From Cellulomonas sp. C5510 (GTDB lineage: Bacteria; Actinomycetota; Actinomycetes; Actinomycetales; Cellulomonadaceae), in assembly GCF_019797765.1 (NCBI RefSeq), contig NZ_CP081862.1, positions 2,666,001-2,730,000 on the forward strand: a stretch of DNA of 64,000 nucleotides, given 5' to 3'. Position 1 is the stretch's first letter. The number at the start of each line of letters is the position of its first letter. The notes below the pieces were generated by a model. It saw only the letters and a list, made by a program, of their open reading frames with translations. It had not been told where the DNA came from and searched no databases. Both the position numbers and the translations under genes were made by a program. Shown piece by piece: positions 16,726 through 26,567 of this stretch.

Positions 16726-18186
16726 GTGCACGCCGACGCCGTCCCGCCCCCGCCTCCCGTCGCCGCGCCCCGGCGTCCGGCGGGTCCTGCACGACCCGCC
16801 CGCCGCCGCACGGTCGCCGCGTGGGCCCTGTGGGACTGGGGGTCGGCCGCGTTCAACGCGGTCATCACGACGTTCGTCTTCACCCGGTGGCTGACGTCCG
16901 ACGCGTTCGTGGAGCCGGAGGTCGCGGCCGCCGGAGGCGCAGCCCTCGACGCCGCGCTGGCGGAGCACTCCACGTGGCTCGGCTGGGGGCTCACCGCGGC
17001 CGGCGCGGCGATCGCCCTGCTCGCGCCCGTCGCGGGGACGCGGGCCGACGGCTCCGGCCGACGGCGGCGCGGTCTGGCCGTCCACACGTCCGTGACCGTG
17101 GTGCTGTGCGCGGCGATGGCGCTCGTCCGCCCCGACCCGGACGCGCTGACGGCGAACCTGCTGCTCGGCATCGCGCTGCTGGCCACGGCGAACCTGACGT
17201 TCGAGCTCGCGTCCGTGCACTACAACGCGCTGCTGCCCCGGGTGGCGACGCCGGCGACGCTGGGCCGCGTGAGCGGCATCGGCTGGGGTGCGGGGTACCT
17301 CGGCGGCATCGTGCTGCTGCTCGTGCTGTTCGTCGGGTTCATCGACCCGGAGGTCGGCTGGTTCGGTGTGACGCCGGCGGACGGCGCGAACATCCGGGTG
17401 GCGGTGCTGCTGTCGGCGGTCTGGTTCGCCGCGTTCGCGGTGCCGGTGCTCGTCGCGGTCCCGGACGACCCCGCACCGGCGGCCGCGCGGCGGGCCGCCG
17501 GTGCGTCGGGGGCTCGTGCCGGGTGGCGCGCGGCGGTCGGGGCGTACCGGCAGGTGGCCGCGGACGTCCGGGATCTCTGGCGGACCTCGCGCAGCACCGT
17601 GCTGTTCCTGCTCGCCAGCGCCGTGTACCGCGACGGGCTCGCGGGCGTCTTCACGTTCGGGGCGGTGATCGCGTCCGGCACGTTCGGGTTCTCCGCGAGC
17701 GAGGTCGTCGTCTTCGCGATCGCGGCGAACGTCGTGGCGGGCGTGTCCACCGTGCTCGCGGGCCTGCTGGACGACCGGGTCGGTCCCCGGGCGCTCGTGG
17801 TGGCCGCGCTGGCCGGGCTGGTCGTCGCGGGGGTGGCGACGTTCCTGCTGGCCGACGCCGGTGCGGCGGCGTTCTGGGCGTGCGGCCTGCTGCTGTGCGT
17901 GTTCGTGGGGCCGGCGCAGTCCGCGAGCCGCTCGCTGCTCACACGGCTCGCACCGCCCGGGCGTGAGTCGCAGCTGTTCGGGCTGTACGCGACGACGGGC
18001 CGGGCGGCGAGCTTCCTGGCGCCGCTGGCGTTCGCGACCTTCGTCGCGGTCTCGGGGTCGCAGCGGTGGGGCATCCTGGGTCTCGTGCTCGTCCTCGCGC
18101 TCGGGCTCGCGGCCCTGCTCCCCCTGCAGCTGCCCGCCGCCCGCGTGCCCGCCCGTGCGCCGCGGCCGGGCGGGGGTGCACGGTGA
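16726..18186 (+). CDS. MFS transporter, UMF1/Atg22-like
   Basis: A 486-residue membrane protein with about twelve helices. After a proline-rich N-terminus, the motif AWALWDWGSAAFNAVITTFVF marks the UMF1/Atg22-like branch of the major facilitator superfamily; a family-typical long insertion (VEPEVAAAGGAALDAALAEH) lies in the first outer loop. The central loop (about 245-280) is cytoplasmic. Substrates in bacteria are unknown. The GTG at 16726 was chosen because upstream in-frame codons overlap the divergent DUF72 gene. Its stop overlaps the next gene's GTG by four bases. Confidence 0.87.
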   Translation: MHADAVPPPPPVAAPRRPAGPARPARRRTVAAWALWDWGSAAFNAVITTFVFTRWLTSDAFVEPEVAAAGGAALDAALAEHSTWLGWGLTAAGAAIALLAPVAGTRADGSGRRRRGLAVHTSVTVVLCAAMALVRPDPDALTANLLLGIALLATANLTFELASVHYNALLPRVATPATLGRVSGIGWGAGYLGGIVLLLVLFVGFIDPEVGWFGVTPADGANIRVAVLLSAVWFAAFAVPVLVAVPDDPAPAAARRAAGASGARAGWRAAVGAYRQVAADVRDLWRTSRSTVLFLLASAVYRDGLAGVFTFGAVIASGTFGFSASEVVVFAIAANVVAGVSTVLAGLLDDRVGPRALVVAALAGLVVAGVATFLLADAGAAAFWACGLLLCVFVGPAQSASRSLLTRLAPPGRESQLFGLYATTGRAASFLAPLAFATFVAVSGSQRWGILGLVLVLALGLAALLPLQLPAARVPARAPRPGGGAR

Positions 18187-19151
18187 CTGCCTGGGAGCCG
18201 GACCTGCTGGGTCCCGGCTGGCAGCGCACGACGCTCGCCCTCTCGGCGTCCGACCCGGACCTGGTGGCGACCGTCGTCCGGCGCGCGCCCGCCCCGGCCG
18301 CGGAGCCCGGGGGGCCCGCCGTGCTGCACGTCCACGGGTTCAACGACTACTTCTTCCAGACGCACCTCGCGCAGGAGTGGGAGCGGCGCGGTCACACGTT
18401 CTACGCGGTCGACCTGCGCCGGTGCGGCCGGTCGTGGCGGGACGGCCAGGTGCCGCACTACGTGACCGACCTCGCGGAGTACCGGGACGACCTCGGCCTG
18501 GCCGCCCGACTGGTCCGCGACGTGCTCGGGCACGACCGGCTGACGGTGCACGCGCACTCCACCGGCGGGCTCACGGCGGCGCTGTGGGCGAGCAGCCCCG
18601 CGGGGCGGGCGGCCGTGGACGCCCTGGTGCTCGACAGCCCGTGGTTCGACCTGCACGCGCGCTGGTTCCACCGCGTGGTGTCGACGTGGGTGCTCGACAG
18701 CCTGGGCCCGGTCGACCCGATGCGCGTGCTGGCCGACGGCCCGTCGGCGTACTCCTGGCACCTGCACGTCGACAACGGCGGCCGGTGGGAGTACGACCGC
18801 CGCCTGAAGCCCGCGGAGGGCTTCCCCGTGCGGGCGGGCTGGCTGCGGGCCGTGCGCCGGGGGCAGGCGCGGCTGGCGCGGGGCCTGCGGATCGAGGCGC
18901 CGGTGCTGGTGTGCACCGCGGCGGAGTCGGGGCCCAACTCGCGCACCAACCCGCTGCTCGACGCGCAGGACACGGTGCTGGACGTCGAGCAGATCTGGGC
19001 GCGCGCACCGCGGCTCGGCGAGGACGTCACGCTGGTGACGGTGCCGGGGGGCGTGCACGACCTGTCCCTGTCCGCACCGGAGCCGTTCGCCGCGTACGTC
19101 GCCGCGGTCTTCGAGTGGCTCGACGCCGTGAGCGGCAGCCGCGCGGCCTGA
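18183..19151 (+). CDS. Alpha/beta hydrolase (serine aminopeptidase / lysophospholipase type)
   Basis: A 322-residue cytoplasmic protein starting at the GTG of a GTGA overlap with the MFS gene, so the two are translationally coupled. The oxyanion region is HVHGFNDYFFQ, the nucleophile elbow is HAHSTGG (Ser), and a His lies in PGGVHDLSLS near the end; the catalytic Asp or Glu is less clear. The layout fits Hydrolase_4 (monoglyceride lipase or lysophospholipase-like) proteins. Coupling to an exporter-like MFS protein suggests a shared substrate, but none can be named. Confidence 0.85.
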   Translation: MTAWEPDLLGPGWQRTTLALSASDPDLVATVVRRAPAPAAEPGGPAVLHVHGFNDYFFQTHLAQEWERRGHTFYAVDLRRCGRSWRDGQVPHYVTDLAEYRDDLGLAARLVRDVLGHDRLTVHAHSTGGLTAALWASSPAGRAAVDALVLDSPWFDLHARWFHRVVSTWVLDSLGPVDPMRVLADGPSAYSWHLHVDNGGRWEYDRRLKPAEGFPVRAGWLRAVRRGQARLARGLRIEAPVLVCTAAESGPNSRTNPLLDAQDTVLDVEQIWARAPRLGEDVTLVTVPGGVHDLSLSAPEPFAAYVAAVFEWLDAVSGSRAA

Positions 19152-19172
19152 CCGGTCGCGCCGCGCGCGGGC

Positions 19173-19793
19173 TCAGTCCTCGCGCAGCCCCGCGGCGTCG
19201 ATGAGCGTCCGCGCCGCCGCCCGTGCCTGCACCGCCGCCTCGGGCGAGCCGGAGATGGCGGCGGTCGTCTGCGCGCCTTCCGCGAGGATCGCGAGCTGGG
19301 CGGCGAGCTGCGGCGGCCCGCCGGCGACGTCGACCAGCTCGGCCACGTAGGCCTGGAACCCCGCCTTGTGCTCGCGGGCGAGGGCGGCGACCTCCGGGGA
19401 GCAGCCGCCGAGCTCGCCGAACGAGTTGATGAAGATGCAGCCGTGGAAGTCCCCGTCGGCGAACCAGCCGGCGAGGTAGTCGTAGATCGCGAGCAGCCGG
19501 TCGCGGGGCCCGGCGGCCGCGAGCACCGCGCCGGTGAGCCCCTCTTCCCACATCGCGTGCCGGCGACGCAGCACCTCCGCGACGATCGCGTCCTTCGAGC
19601 CGAACATCCGGTAGAGGCGCTTGAGCGGCACCCCGGCCTCGGTCCTCAGCTCGTCCATCCCGACCGCCTGGATGCCTCGCCGGTAGTACAGGCGGTCGGC
19701 GGCGTCGAGCACCTGCTCGCGCAGGGCGGCGTCGGTGTCGTCGGCGTGCGCAGGACGGGTGCCGGGGTGTGCCGTCACGAGCTGGTCGACCAT
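19173..19793 (-). CDS. TetR/AcrR family transcriptional regulator
   Basis: A 206-residue regulator. The N-terminal HTH (about 25-75) contains GIQAVGMDELRTEAGVPLKRLYRMFGSK, the typical TetR DNA-binding signature; the rest is a helical ligand-binding domain with the segment FHGCIFINSFGELG. It is divergent from a hydrolase gene, and the 97-bp region between them holds two inverted repeats of AACG/CGTT type (19818-19833 and 19852-19869). It therefore probably represses itself and the hydrolase, and responds to a small molecule the hydrolase handles. Confidence 0.9.
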   Translation of the reverse strand: MVDQLVTAHPGTRPAHADDTDAALREQVLDAADRLYYRRGIQAVGMDELRTEAGVPLKRLYRMFGSKDAIVAEVLRRRHAMWEEGLTGAVLAAAGPRDRLLAIYDYLAGWFADGDFHGCIFINSFGELGGCSPEVAALAREHKAGFQAYVAELVDVAGGPPQLAAQLAILAEGAQTTAAISGSPEAAVQARAAARTLIDAAGLRED

Positions 19794-19817
19794 GCGTCAT
19801 CTCCCGGGGGTTGCGCT

Positions 19818-19833
19818 GAAAACGTTCGTTCTC
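19818..19833. promoter_or_regulatory. Candidate TetR operator 1
   Basis: GAAAACGTTCGTTCTC, an inverted repeat with one mismatch around a TT centre, in the TetR/hydrolase divergent region and close to the regulator's start. Confidence 0.6.
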
Positions 19834-19836
19834 TAG

Positions 19837-20724
<888 letters not shown>

Positions 20725-20790
20725 CCCCGACCCGACGCCGCCGGCACCCCGCACGCCGGGGTGTCGGCGGCGTCCGTCATGCTGGACGAC

Positions 20791-21762
20791 ATGCACCCGA
20801 CCGGCGACGCGCCCGCACCGGCGCCCGCCGACGGACCCGGCACCGCACGGCCGCCCGCGGCGCGCACGCTCCGGCCCGACGGCCCGCTCGACCTGCGGCT
20901 CACCCTGATGATGGTGCGCCACGGCCCCGGCGACCCCAGCGTGCGGATCCGGCGGGACGGCACCGTGTGGCTCGCGCTGCGCACGCCGGCGGGACCCGCG
21001 ACGCTGCTGCTGCGGGCCGGTCCCGGACGCGTCGACGCGTCCGCGTGGGGCCCGGGCGCCGAGCACGCCGTCGCGGGGGCCCCGGACCTGCTGGGCGCCC
21101 GCGACGACCTGCGGTCGTTCGAGCCCGCCGGCCACGCCGGGATCGCGGCCGCCCACCGGAGGCTGCGGGGGCTGCGCATCCCGCGCACCGGCGACGTGCT
21201 CGGCGCCCTCGTGCCCGCCGTCCTGGAGCAGCGGGTCGTCACCGTGGACGCGCACGACGCCTGGCGCCGGCTGCTGCTGCAGCACGGGACGGTCCCGCCC
21301 GGTCCGGCGCCCGACGGCATGCGCGTCCCGCCGGACGCCGAGGGGTGGCGCCTGGTGCCGTCGTGGGACTGGAGGCGCGCCGGCGTCGACGACCGGCGCG
21401 CCTCGACGGTGCTGCGGGCGGCAGCGGTGGCCCGCCGGCTGCAGGAGGCCGTCGACCTGGAGCCCGCCGAGCTGCGCCGGCGCCTGCTGACCGTGCCCGG
21501 CATCGGCGGCTGGACGGTCGCGGAGACCACCCGGCGGGCGCTCGGGGACGCGGACGCGGTCTCCGTCGGCGACCTCCACCTGCCCCGGCTGGTCGGCGAC
21601 GGGGTGGTGGGACGACGCGTCGAGCAGCACGAGGTCCTCGACGTGCTCGCACCGTGGGCGCCGCACCGGGCGCGCGTCGTGCGGCTGCTCGAGCTCACCG
21701 AGCGCAGCACGCGCGGCCACCGCACCCGCCCGCTGCCCCGTCGGGCGGTGCGGCCGGCCTGA
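20791..21762 (+). CDS. DNA-3-methyladenine glycosylase 2 / AlkA-like HhH-GPD protein
   Basis: About 323 residues from ATG 20791; ATG 20779 and GTG 20761 are alternatives and no ribosome binding site decides. The C-terminal HhH-GPD region reads [29 protein letters not shown]: a helix-hairpin-helix with LPGIG-like core, followed by the catalytic-position Asp. An upstream [16 protein letters not shown] segment matches the AlkA helix that usually has Gln-Gln. Such enzymes excise alkylated bases. The N-terminal third is Pro/Ala-rich and diverged, so substrate range is uncertain. It follows the hydrolase on the same strand by 66 bp. Confidence 0.83.
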   Translation: MHPTGDAPAPAPADGPGTARPPAARTLRPDGPLDLRLTLMMVRHGPGDPSVRIRRDGTVWLALRTPAGPATLLLRAGPGRVDASAWGPGAEHAVAGAPDLLGARDDLRSFEPAGHAGIAAAHRRLRGLRIPRTGDVLGALVPAVLEQRVVTVDAHDAWRRLLLQHGTVPPGPAPDGMRVPPDAEGWRLVPSWDWRRAGVDDRRASTVLRAAAVARRLQEAVDLEPAELRRRLLTVPGIGGWTVAETTRRALGDADAVSVGDLHLPRLVGDGVVGRRVEQHEVLDVLAPWAPHRARVVRLLELTERSTRGHRTRPLPRRAVRPA

Positions 21763-21926
21763 CCGGGTCGCACCGCCGCGCCCGCGCCACCGCGCCCCGC
21801 CCTCCGGGGCCGCTCCCCGCGGCGCGACCGGCCCGTGGAGTACCGGACGTCGCCGGTCCGCTGCACAATGGGTCCTGCGGCCGGGGCGTGTCCCGGGCCG
21901 TCCCCCGAGCGAACCTGAGGACCGCA

Positions 21927-22394
21927 GTGAACCAGCCCCGCATGAACGTCGAGTCGTTCAACCTCGACCACCGGACCGTCGTCGCGCCGTACATCCGGCT
22001 CGCCGACACGAAGGCGCTGCCGGCGGGCGACGTCATCAGCAAGTACGACATCCGCTTCGCGCAGCCGAACCGGGCGCACCTCGAGATGCCGGTCGTGCAC
22101 TCCCTGGAGCACCTGTTCGCGGAGCACTCCCGCAACCACAGCGACCGCGTGATCGACTTCTCGCCGATGGGCTGCCAGACCGGCTTCTACCTCATCCTGC
22201 AGGGCGAGTGGGCGGACGAGGACGTGCACGAGCTGGTCGCCGAGACGCTCGCCGACATCACGACCGCGCAGGAGGTGCCCGCGGCGAACGAGGTGCAGTG
22301 CGGCTGGGGCGCCAACCACACGCTCGAGGGTGCGCAGGGGGCCGCCCGGGAGTTCCTCGCGCACCGCGCCGAGTGGAGCACGGTGACGGCGTGA
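21927..22394 (+). CDS. luxS: S-ribosylhomocysteine lyase LuxS
   Basis: A 155-residue protein with all LuxS ligands: metal-binding His58 and His62 with catalytic Glu61 in [10 protein letters not shown], catalytic Cys83 in PMGCQTGFY, and metal ligand Cys125 in [16 protein letters not shown]. It converts S-ribosylhomocysteine to homocysteine and DPD, the precursor of AI-2. The GTG start at 21927 precedes [10 protein letters not shown], the common N-terminus. Its stop overlaps the next gene's GTG by four bases, coupling it to the nucleosidase that makes its substrate. Confidence 0.97.
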   Translation: MNQPRMNVESFNLDHRTVVAPYIRLADTKALPAGDVISKYDIRFAQPNRAHLEMPVVHSLEHLFAEHSRNHSDRVIDFSPMGCQTGFYLILQGEWADEDVHELVAETLADITTAQEVPAANEVQCGWGANHTLEGAQGAAREFLAHRAEWSTVTA

Positions 22395-23128
22395 CCGCCT
22401 CGCTCGCGACCGTCGGCACCGTCGTCGCCGTCGCCATGCCGGACGAGGCCGCCCCGTTCCTGGAGCGGGCCGACGCCGTCGGCGACCCCGCCACCGTGGG
22501 GGGCGCGGAGCACCGTCTGCTGACCGTCGCCGGGCAGGACGTGCTGCTCGTCCGCGGTGGCATCGGCCTGGCGAACGCGGCGTCCGCGGCGTCCGCGGCG
22601 CTCGTGCTCGTCGCCGCGGCTCGCGGCGGCCGGGGACCCGCGCTCATCTCGGCAGGGTCGGCGGGCGGCGTGCAGGCGGGCGTGCACGTCGGCGACGTGG
22701 TCGTCGGCACCGAGCACGTGTACACCGGCGCCGACGCGCGGGCGTTCGGCTACGCCCTGGGTCAGGTGCCGGGCATGCCGGCGGGGTACCGGGGTGACCC
22801 GGCGCTGCGCGGGGCCGCGCTCGGCGCCGACGCGGGCGACCTCACCGTGCGGACCGGGCAGATGCTCTCCGGGGACGCGTTCGTGGACGCGTCGCTGGTC
22901 GGCCCGGTGCGTGAGCGGTTCCCCGGCGGGCTCTCGACCGACATGGAGTCCACCGCGCTCGCGCAGGTCGCGCACGTCTACGGCGTGCCCTTCCTGGCGG
23001 TGCGCGGGATCTCGGACCTGTGCGGCCCGGCGGGCGCGGACGACTTCCTCACGCACGTGGACGACGCCGCGGAGCGGTCCGCCGCCGTGGTGCTGGGCAT
23101 GCTGGCGCGGCGCGGCGCGGCGGACTGA
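22391..23128 (+). CDS. mtnN: 5'-methylthioadenosine/S-adenosylhomocysteine nucleosidase
   Basis: A 245-residue purine-nucleoside-phosphorylase-fold protein. The N-terminus [14 protein letters not shown] has the general-acid Glu/Asp position, followed by [46 protein letters not shown] (ribose-binding Glu) and RGISDLCG (catalytic Asp). It removes adenine from S-adenosylhomocysteine and methylthioadenosine. The GTGA overlap with luxS means the two sequential steps of the activated methyl cycle are co-translated. Confidence 0.95.
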   Translation: MTASLATVGTVVAVAMPDEAAPFLERADAVGDPATVGGAEHRLLTVAGQDVLLVRGGIGLANAASAASAALVLVAAARGGRGPALISAGSAGGVQAGVHVGDVVVGTEHVYTGADARAFGYALGQVPGMPAGYRGDPALRGAALGADAGDLTVRTGQMLSGDAFVDASLVGPVRERFPGGLSTDMESTALAQVAHVYGVPFLAVRGISDLCGPAGADDFLTHVDDAAERSAAVVLGMLARRGAAD

Positions 23129-23163
23129 CCGCCCGGGACCGCAGCACCGGGCGGGGCCCGTCC

Positions 23164-24591
23164 TCAGCCGCGGGTCGCCCGGCGGCCGTCGAACCCGGTG
23201 TGCCTGTGCCCGCCCGGCCCGTCGCCGGCGAGCTTCGCCTGGTACATCGCCTGGTCTGCGTCGTGCAGGAGCAGCTCGGTGGTGTGCCAGCGGTTCGCCA
23301 CGGCGACGCCGACGCTGGCCCCGACCCGCGCGGTCTCCCCGGCGACGTCGACGGTGACCTCCCCGAGGGCGGCGGTCACGCCGGCGGCCGCGGCGCCCGC
23401 GTCCGGGACGCCCGCGATGAGCAGCGCGAACTCGTCGCCCCCGAGCCGCGCGACCGTGCTCCCCGCAGGCGCGAGGGCCCGGAGCCGGTCGGCGACGGCG
23501 ACGAGCACGCGGTCGCCCACCGCGTGCCCGAAACCGTCGTTGACGGCCTTGAAGTCGTCGAGGTCGACGTACAGCACCGCGAGACCGGCGCCGTCACCGG
23601 GAGCGTCCGCCGCCCGGGAACGCCGGTCGGCGAGCGCCTGGTCCACGAGGCGGTGGAAGTGCGCGCGGTTCACCAGGCCGGTCAGCGCGTCGTGGTCGAC
23701 CATGTGCGCGAGGCGCTCCTCGAGCGTCTTCTCCTGCGTGACGTCCAGCAGCACGCCGTGCAGCACCGGCCGGCCGTCGCGGTCGCGGCGCAGGACGGCG
23801 TCGTCGCGCACCCACACGTCGTACCCGTCGCGGTGCCGGAGCCGGTAGGTGCTCGACGGGAACATCTCCCCCTCGCGCACCTGCGGCACCAGGTCCTCGT
23901 GGGGGCGGAACGACTCGCGGTCCTCGGGGTGCATCGAGCGCCGCCACAGACCCGGGTCCGCCAGCCACTCCTGCGGCGAGTAGCCGAGCATCCACTCCAG
24001 CCGCGGGCTGAGGTACACGAAGCGCCCCTGGGGGCCGGGCTCCGCGATGTACACCACCGCGGGCACGTGCTCGACGATCAGCCGGTAGTGCAGCTCCGCC
24101 GCCCGCAGCTCGTCCGCGAGCCGCTTGCGCTCGGTGATGTCCTGCGTCATCCCGATCGCGTAGTCCGGGCGCCCCTGCGCGTCGCGCACCAGCGAGACGG
24201 TGAGCTCCACCCACAGCGTGGTGCCGTCCTTGCGCACGAACCGCTTCTCCATCGCGAACTGGTCGCCCGCACCCGTGAGCATCGCCTCGAAGAGCCGGTC
24301 GTTCTCGTCGACGTCCTCCGGCGCGGTGTACGCGGAGAACGGCATGCGCGCGAACTCCTCGTCCGAGTAGCCGAGGAGCCGCCGCAGCGTCGCGTTCGTC
24401 AGCGGCGTGAGGCCATCGAGCGTGACGAGCCCGACGCCGACCGGGGCCGCCTCGATCAGCGTCTCGAGCAGCGCGACGCGCCCGGCGGGCTGGGCCAGGC
24501 GCCGCGCGAGCGGGTCGGGACCGTCGCCCTGCGCCGGGGCGCAGGAGGGCGCCACGACGCCGACGGGCTGCGTGACGTCCACTGCGACCAC
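23164..24591 (-). CDS. Diguanylate cyclase with two PAS domains
   Basis: A soluble 475-residue protein read from GTG 24591 (a GTG 9 bases later is possible). PAS 1 spans about 50-165 with the PAC motif RKDGTTLWVELTVSL; PAS 2 spans about 170-295 with the PAC-like RHRDGYDVWVRDDAVLRR; the C-terminal GGDEF domain (about 305-465) has the intact active site RLGGDEFALL, DHDALTGLVNR and FKAVNDGFGHAVGD. It should make cyclic di-GMP. No RxxD inhibitory site is seen before GGDEF and no EAL domain follows. There is no membrane segment, so it senses a cytoplasmic signal. Confidence 0.92.
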   Translation of the reverse strand: MVAVDVTQPVGVVAPSCAPAQGDGPDPLARRLAQPAGRVALLETLIEAAPVGVGLVTLDGLTPLTNATLRRLLGYSDEEFARMPFSAYTAPEDVDENDRLFEAMLTGAGDQFAMEKRFVRKDGTTLWVELTVSLVRDAQGRPDYAIGMTQDITERKRLADELRAAELHYRLIVEHVPAVVYIAEPGPQGRFVYLSPRLEWMLGYSPQEWLADPGLWRRSMHPEDRESFRPHEDLVPQVREGEMFPSSTYRLRHRDGYDVWVRDDAVLRRDRDGRPVLHGVLLDVTQEKTLEERLAHMVDHDALTGLVNRAHFHRLVDQALADRRSRAADAPGDGAGLAVLYVDLDDFKAVNDGFGHAVGDRVLVAVADRLRALAPAGSTVARLGGDEFALLIAGVPDAGAAAAGVTAALGEVTVDVAGETARVGASVGVAVANRWHTTELLLHDADQAMYQAKLAGDGPGGHRHTGFDGRRATRG

Positions 24592-24692
24592 CCCTCGTGC
24601 CCGGCCCGGCCCGGCGGGCGGGCCGGGTCTTCGTCCGTGTCATCGGCGGGCGCGGAGCCGTTCTGAGGGCGCCGCGGGTGGTCTGTGCACCT

Positions 24693-24712
24693 CCTGGGTG
24701 CTAGCACCTAGG
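24693..24712. promoter_or_regulatory. 20-bp near-perfect palindrome (operator or terminator)
   Basis: CCTGGGTGCTAGCACCTAGG has one imperfect pair and no loop, which favours a protein-binding site over an RNA hairpin. It overlaps the stop of the GH35 gene and lies about 100 bp upstream of the diguanylate cyclase, so it could regulate the latter. Its TGCTAGCA core resembles LacI-type operators, but differs from those of the local LacI gene. Confidence 0.4.
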
Positions 24713-26474
24713 GCTCGGTGTACCCCAGGTCCGGTCCGGCGACGAAGGCGACCCGGGCGCCCGGCGCGGCGTGCAGCTCGAGCACGACGACCTCGTTCCC
24801 GTCCGCGCGCAGCAGCGGCCCCGGGACGTAGAGCGTGCGGGTCGGCCCGGCGGACCAGTACCGGCCCAGCAGGTGGCCGTTCACCCAGACCAGTCCCTTG
24901 GACCACCCGTCGAGGCGCAGGAAGTGGTCGGCCCCGGCGACGGTGTCGACCACGCCGGCGAGGAACGCCGGCCCGCGCACCGGCCGCTGCGGGTCGACCT
25001 GCCGGGCGGCGGCGAGCAGCGTCGCGAGGCCCGCGTCGACGGCGTCCAGCCGCAGGCCGACGGTCTCCCAGGCCGTGAGCTCCCGCACGGCGGTCCGCGC
25101 GCCCCCGACCAGCCCCTTCGGCTCCCCGATCCGCGGCCCGTAGCCGACGCGCCCCTGGTCCTCGAGCAGCACGGTCAGCTCGCCCGCACGTGCCGGGAGC
25201 GGCAGCGCGCGCGCCCCCTCGCTGCGGCTGAGCACGCCCACCGGCTCCCCGTCGAGCGCCACGACGGCACGGTCGCGCACCTCGCCGAGCACGAGCACCT
25301 GGTCCTGCGCGGTCACGGACGTGCGGTACAGCGTGAAGCCCGTCCACTGGCCGAGCTCGTCGGTCGTCGGCAGGTGGTCCCACGCCTTCGCCTCGCCGAG
25401 CACCGGCACGGCGTCCGCGAGCGGCAGCCGCAGGGTCAGCTCCACCACCGCCTCGGGCGCCGGGGCGCGCTCCGCCGGCACCTCGTCCGGGACCGGGGCG
25501 TGCCGGGCGATCACCTCGCGCATCGCGTGGTACTTCGGCGTGGGGCTGCCGTCCTCGGCGAGCGGGGCGTCGTAGTCGTAGGACGTGGTGATCGGCGCGT
25601 AGGTGCCCTTGTCGTTGGCGCCGTTGGTGAAGCCGGCGTTCGTGCCGCCGTGGAACATGTAGAGGTTCACCGAGGCGCCGAGCCGCAGCAGGTCGTCGAG
25701 GTCCCCCGCGTTGGCCTCCGCCGGCGCGACGTGGTGGTGGCCGCCCCACGAGTCGAACCAGCCGTTCCAGAACTCCATGCACATGAGCGGGCCGGTCGGC
25801 TGGTGCCGGCGCAGCAGCTCCAGCTTCTCGACGGCGCGGGAGCCGAAGGTCACGGTGCGGTGCAGCTCCGGCAGGCCGCCGCGCTCCTGCATGGCGTCGT
25901 CCGCCTGGTCGCACGTCAGCAGCGGGACCTCGATGCCGCGGTCCCGCACCATCGTCACGAGCGCCCGCAGGTACTCCGGGTCGTCGCCGTAGGCGCCGTA
26001 CTCGTTCTCGACCTGCACCGCGATGACCGGACCGCCGCGGGTGACCTGCCGCTCCGCGACGAGCGGGAGCAGCTGGTCGTAGTACTGCTCGACCGCCGCG
26101 AGGTAGCGCGGCTCGTTCCGGCGGACCCCGACGTCCGGGTCGGCCAGCAGCCAGCCGGGCAGGCCGCCCCCGTCCCACTCGGCGCAGATGTACGGGCCGG
26201 GCCGGACGATCACGTGCAGGCCCTCCGCGGCCACCAGGTCCAGGAACCGTCCGAGGTCACGCGGGCCGTCCAGGTCGAACCGCCCGCGCTGCGGGGCGTG
26301 CGCGTTCCAGGCGACGTACGTCTCGATGGTGTTGAGCCCCATGAGCCGCGCCTTGCGGATCCGGTCCGCCCACTGGTCGGGGTGCACCCGGAAGTAGTGC
26401 AGCGCGCCGGAGATCACCTGCAGCGGCCGGCCGTCGAGCAGGAAGTCGCGGTCACCGATCTCGAACGTCGGCAT
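24708..26474 (-). CDS. Beta-galactosidase, glycoside hydrolase family 35
   Basis: A 588-residue cytoplasmic enzyme without signal peptide. The N-terminal TIM barrel shows family-35 landmarks: ISGALHYFRVHPDQW, GLNTIETYVAWNAH, RPGPYICAEWDGGGLP, the acid/base Glu158 in VENEYG and the nucleophile Glu234 in MCMEFWNGWFD. C-terminal beta domains end with NGHLLGRYWSAGPTRTLYVPG. It hydrolyses terminal beta-galactosyl residues, probably of imported oligosaccharides. It is the last gene after an ABC importer on the same strand, with a strong hairpin (26525-26560) between, which may lower its expression relative to the binding protein. Confidence 0.95.
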   Translation of the reverse strand: MPTFEIGDRDFLLDGRPLQVISGALHYFRVHPDQWADRIRKARLMGLNTIETYVAWNAHAPQRGRFDLDGPRDLGRFLDLVAAEGLHVIVRPGPYICAEWDGGGLPGWLLADPDVGVRRNEPRYLAAVEQYYDQLLPLVAERQVTRGGPVIAVQVENEYGAYGDDPEYLRALVTMVRDRGIEVPLLTCDQADDAMQERGGLPELHRTVTFGSRAVEKLELLRRHQPTGPLMCMEFWNGWFDSWGGHHHVAPAEANAGDLDDLLRLGASVNLYMFHGGTNAGFTNGANDKGTYAPITTSYDYDAPLAEDGSPTPKYHAMREVIARHAPVPDEVPAERAPAPEAVVELTLRLPLADAVPVLGEAKAWDHLPTTDELGQWTGFTLYRTSVTAQDQVLVLGEVRDRAVVALDGEPVGVLSRSEGARALPLPARAGELTVLLEDQGRVGYGPRIGEPKGLVGGARTAVRELTAWETVGLRLDAVDAGLATLLAAARQVDPQRPVRGPAFLAGVVDTVAGADHFLRLDGWSKGLVWVNGHLLGRYWSAGPTRTLYVPGPLLRADGNEVVVLELHAAPGARVAFVAGPDLGYTEP

Positions 26475-26524
26475 GGTGGGTCAGGGCTCCTGGGGCGTGA
26501 GGGCGGGGCGGGTCGGGCGGTGCC

Positions 26525-26560
26525 GGCCGGCGGCGGGACGAGGAGCCCCCGCCGCCGGCC
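26525..26560 (-). terminator. Hairpin between binding-protein gene and GH35 gene
   Basis: Arms GGCCGGCGGCGGG (26525-26537) and its exact complement (26548-26560) form a 13-bp stem with a ten-base loop, just after the binding-protein stop. It may stabilise the 3' end of the binding-protein mRNA or act as a partial terminator. Confidence 0.6.
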
Positions 26561-26567
26561 GCGGGCG

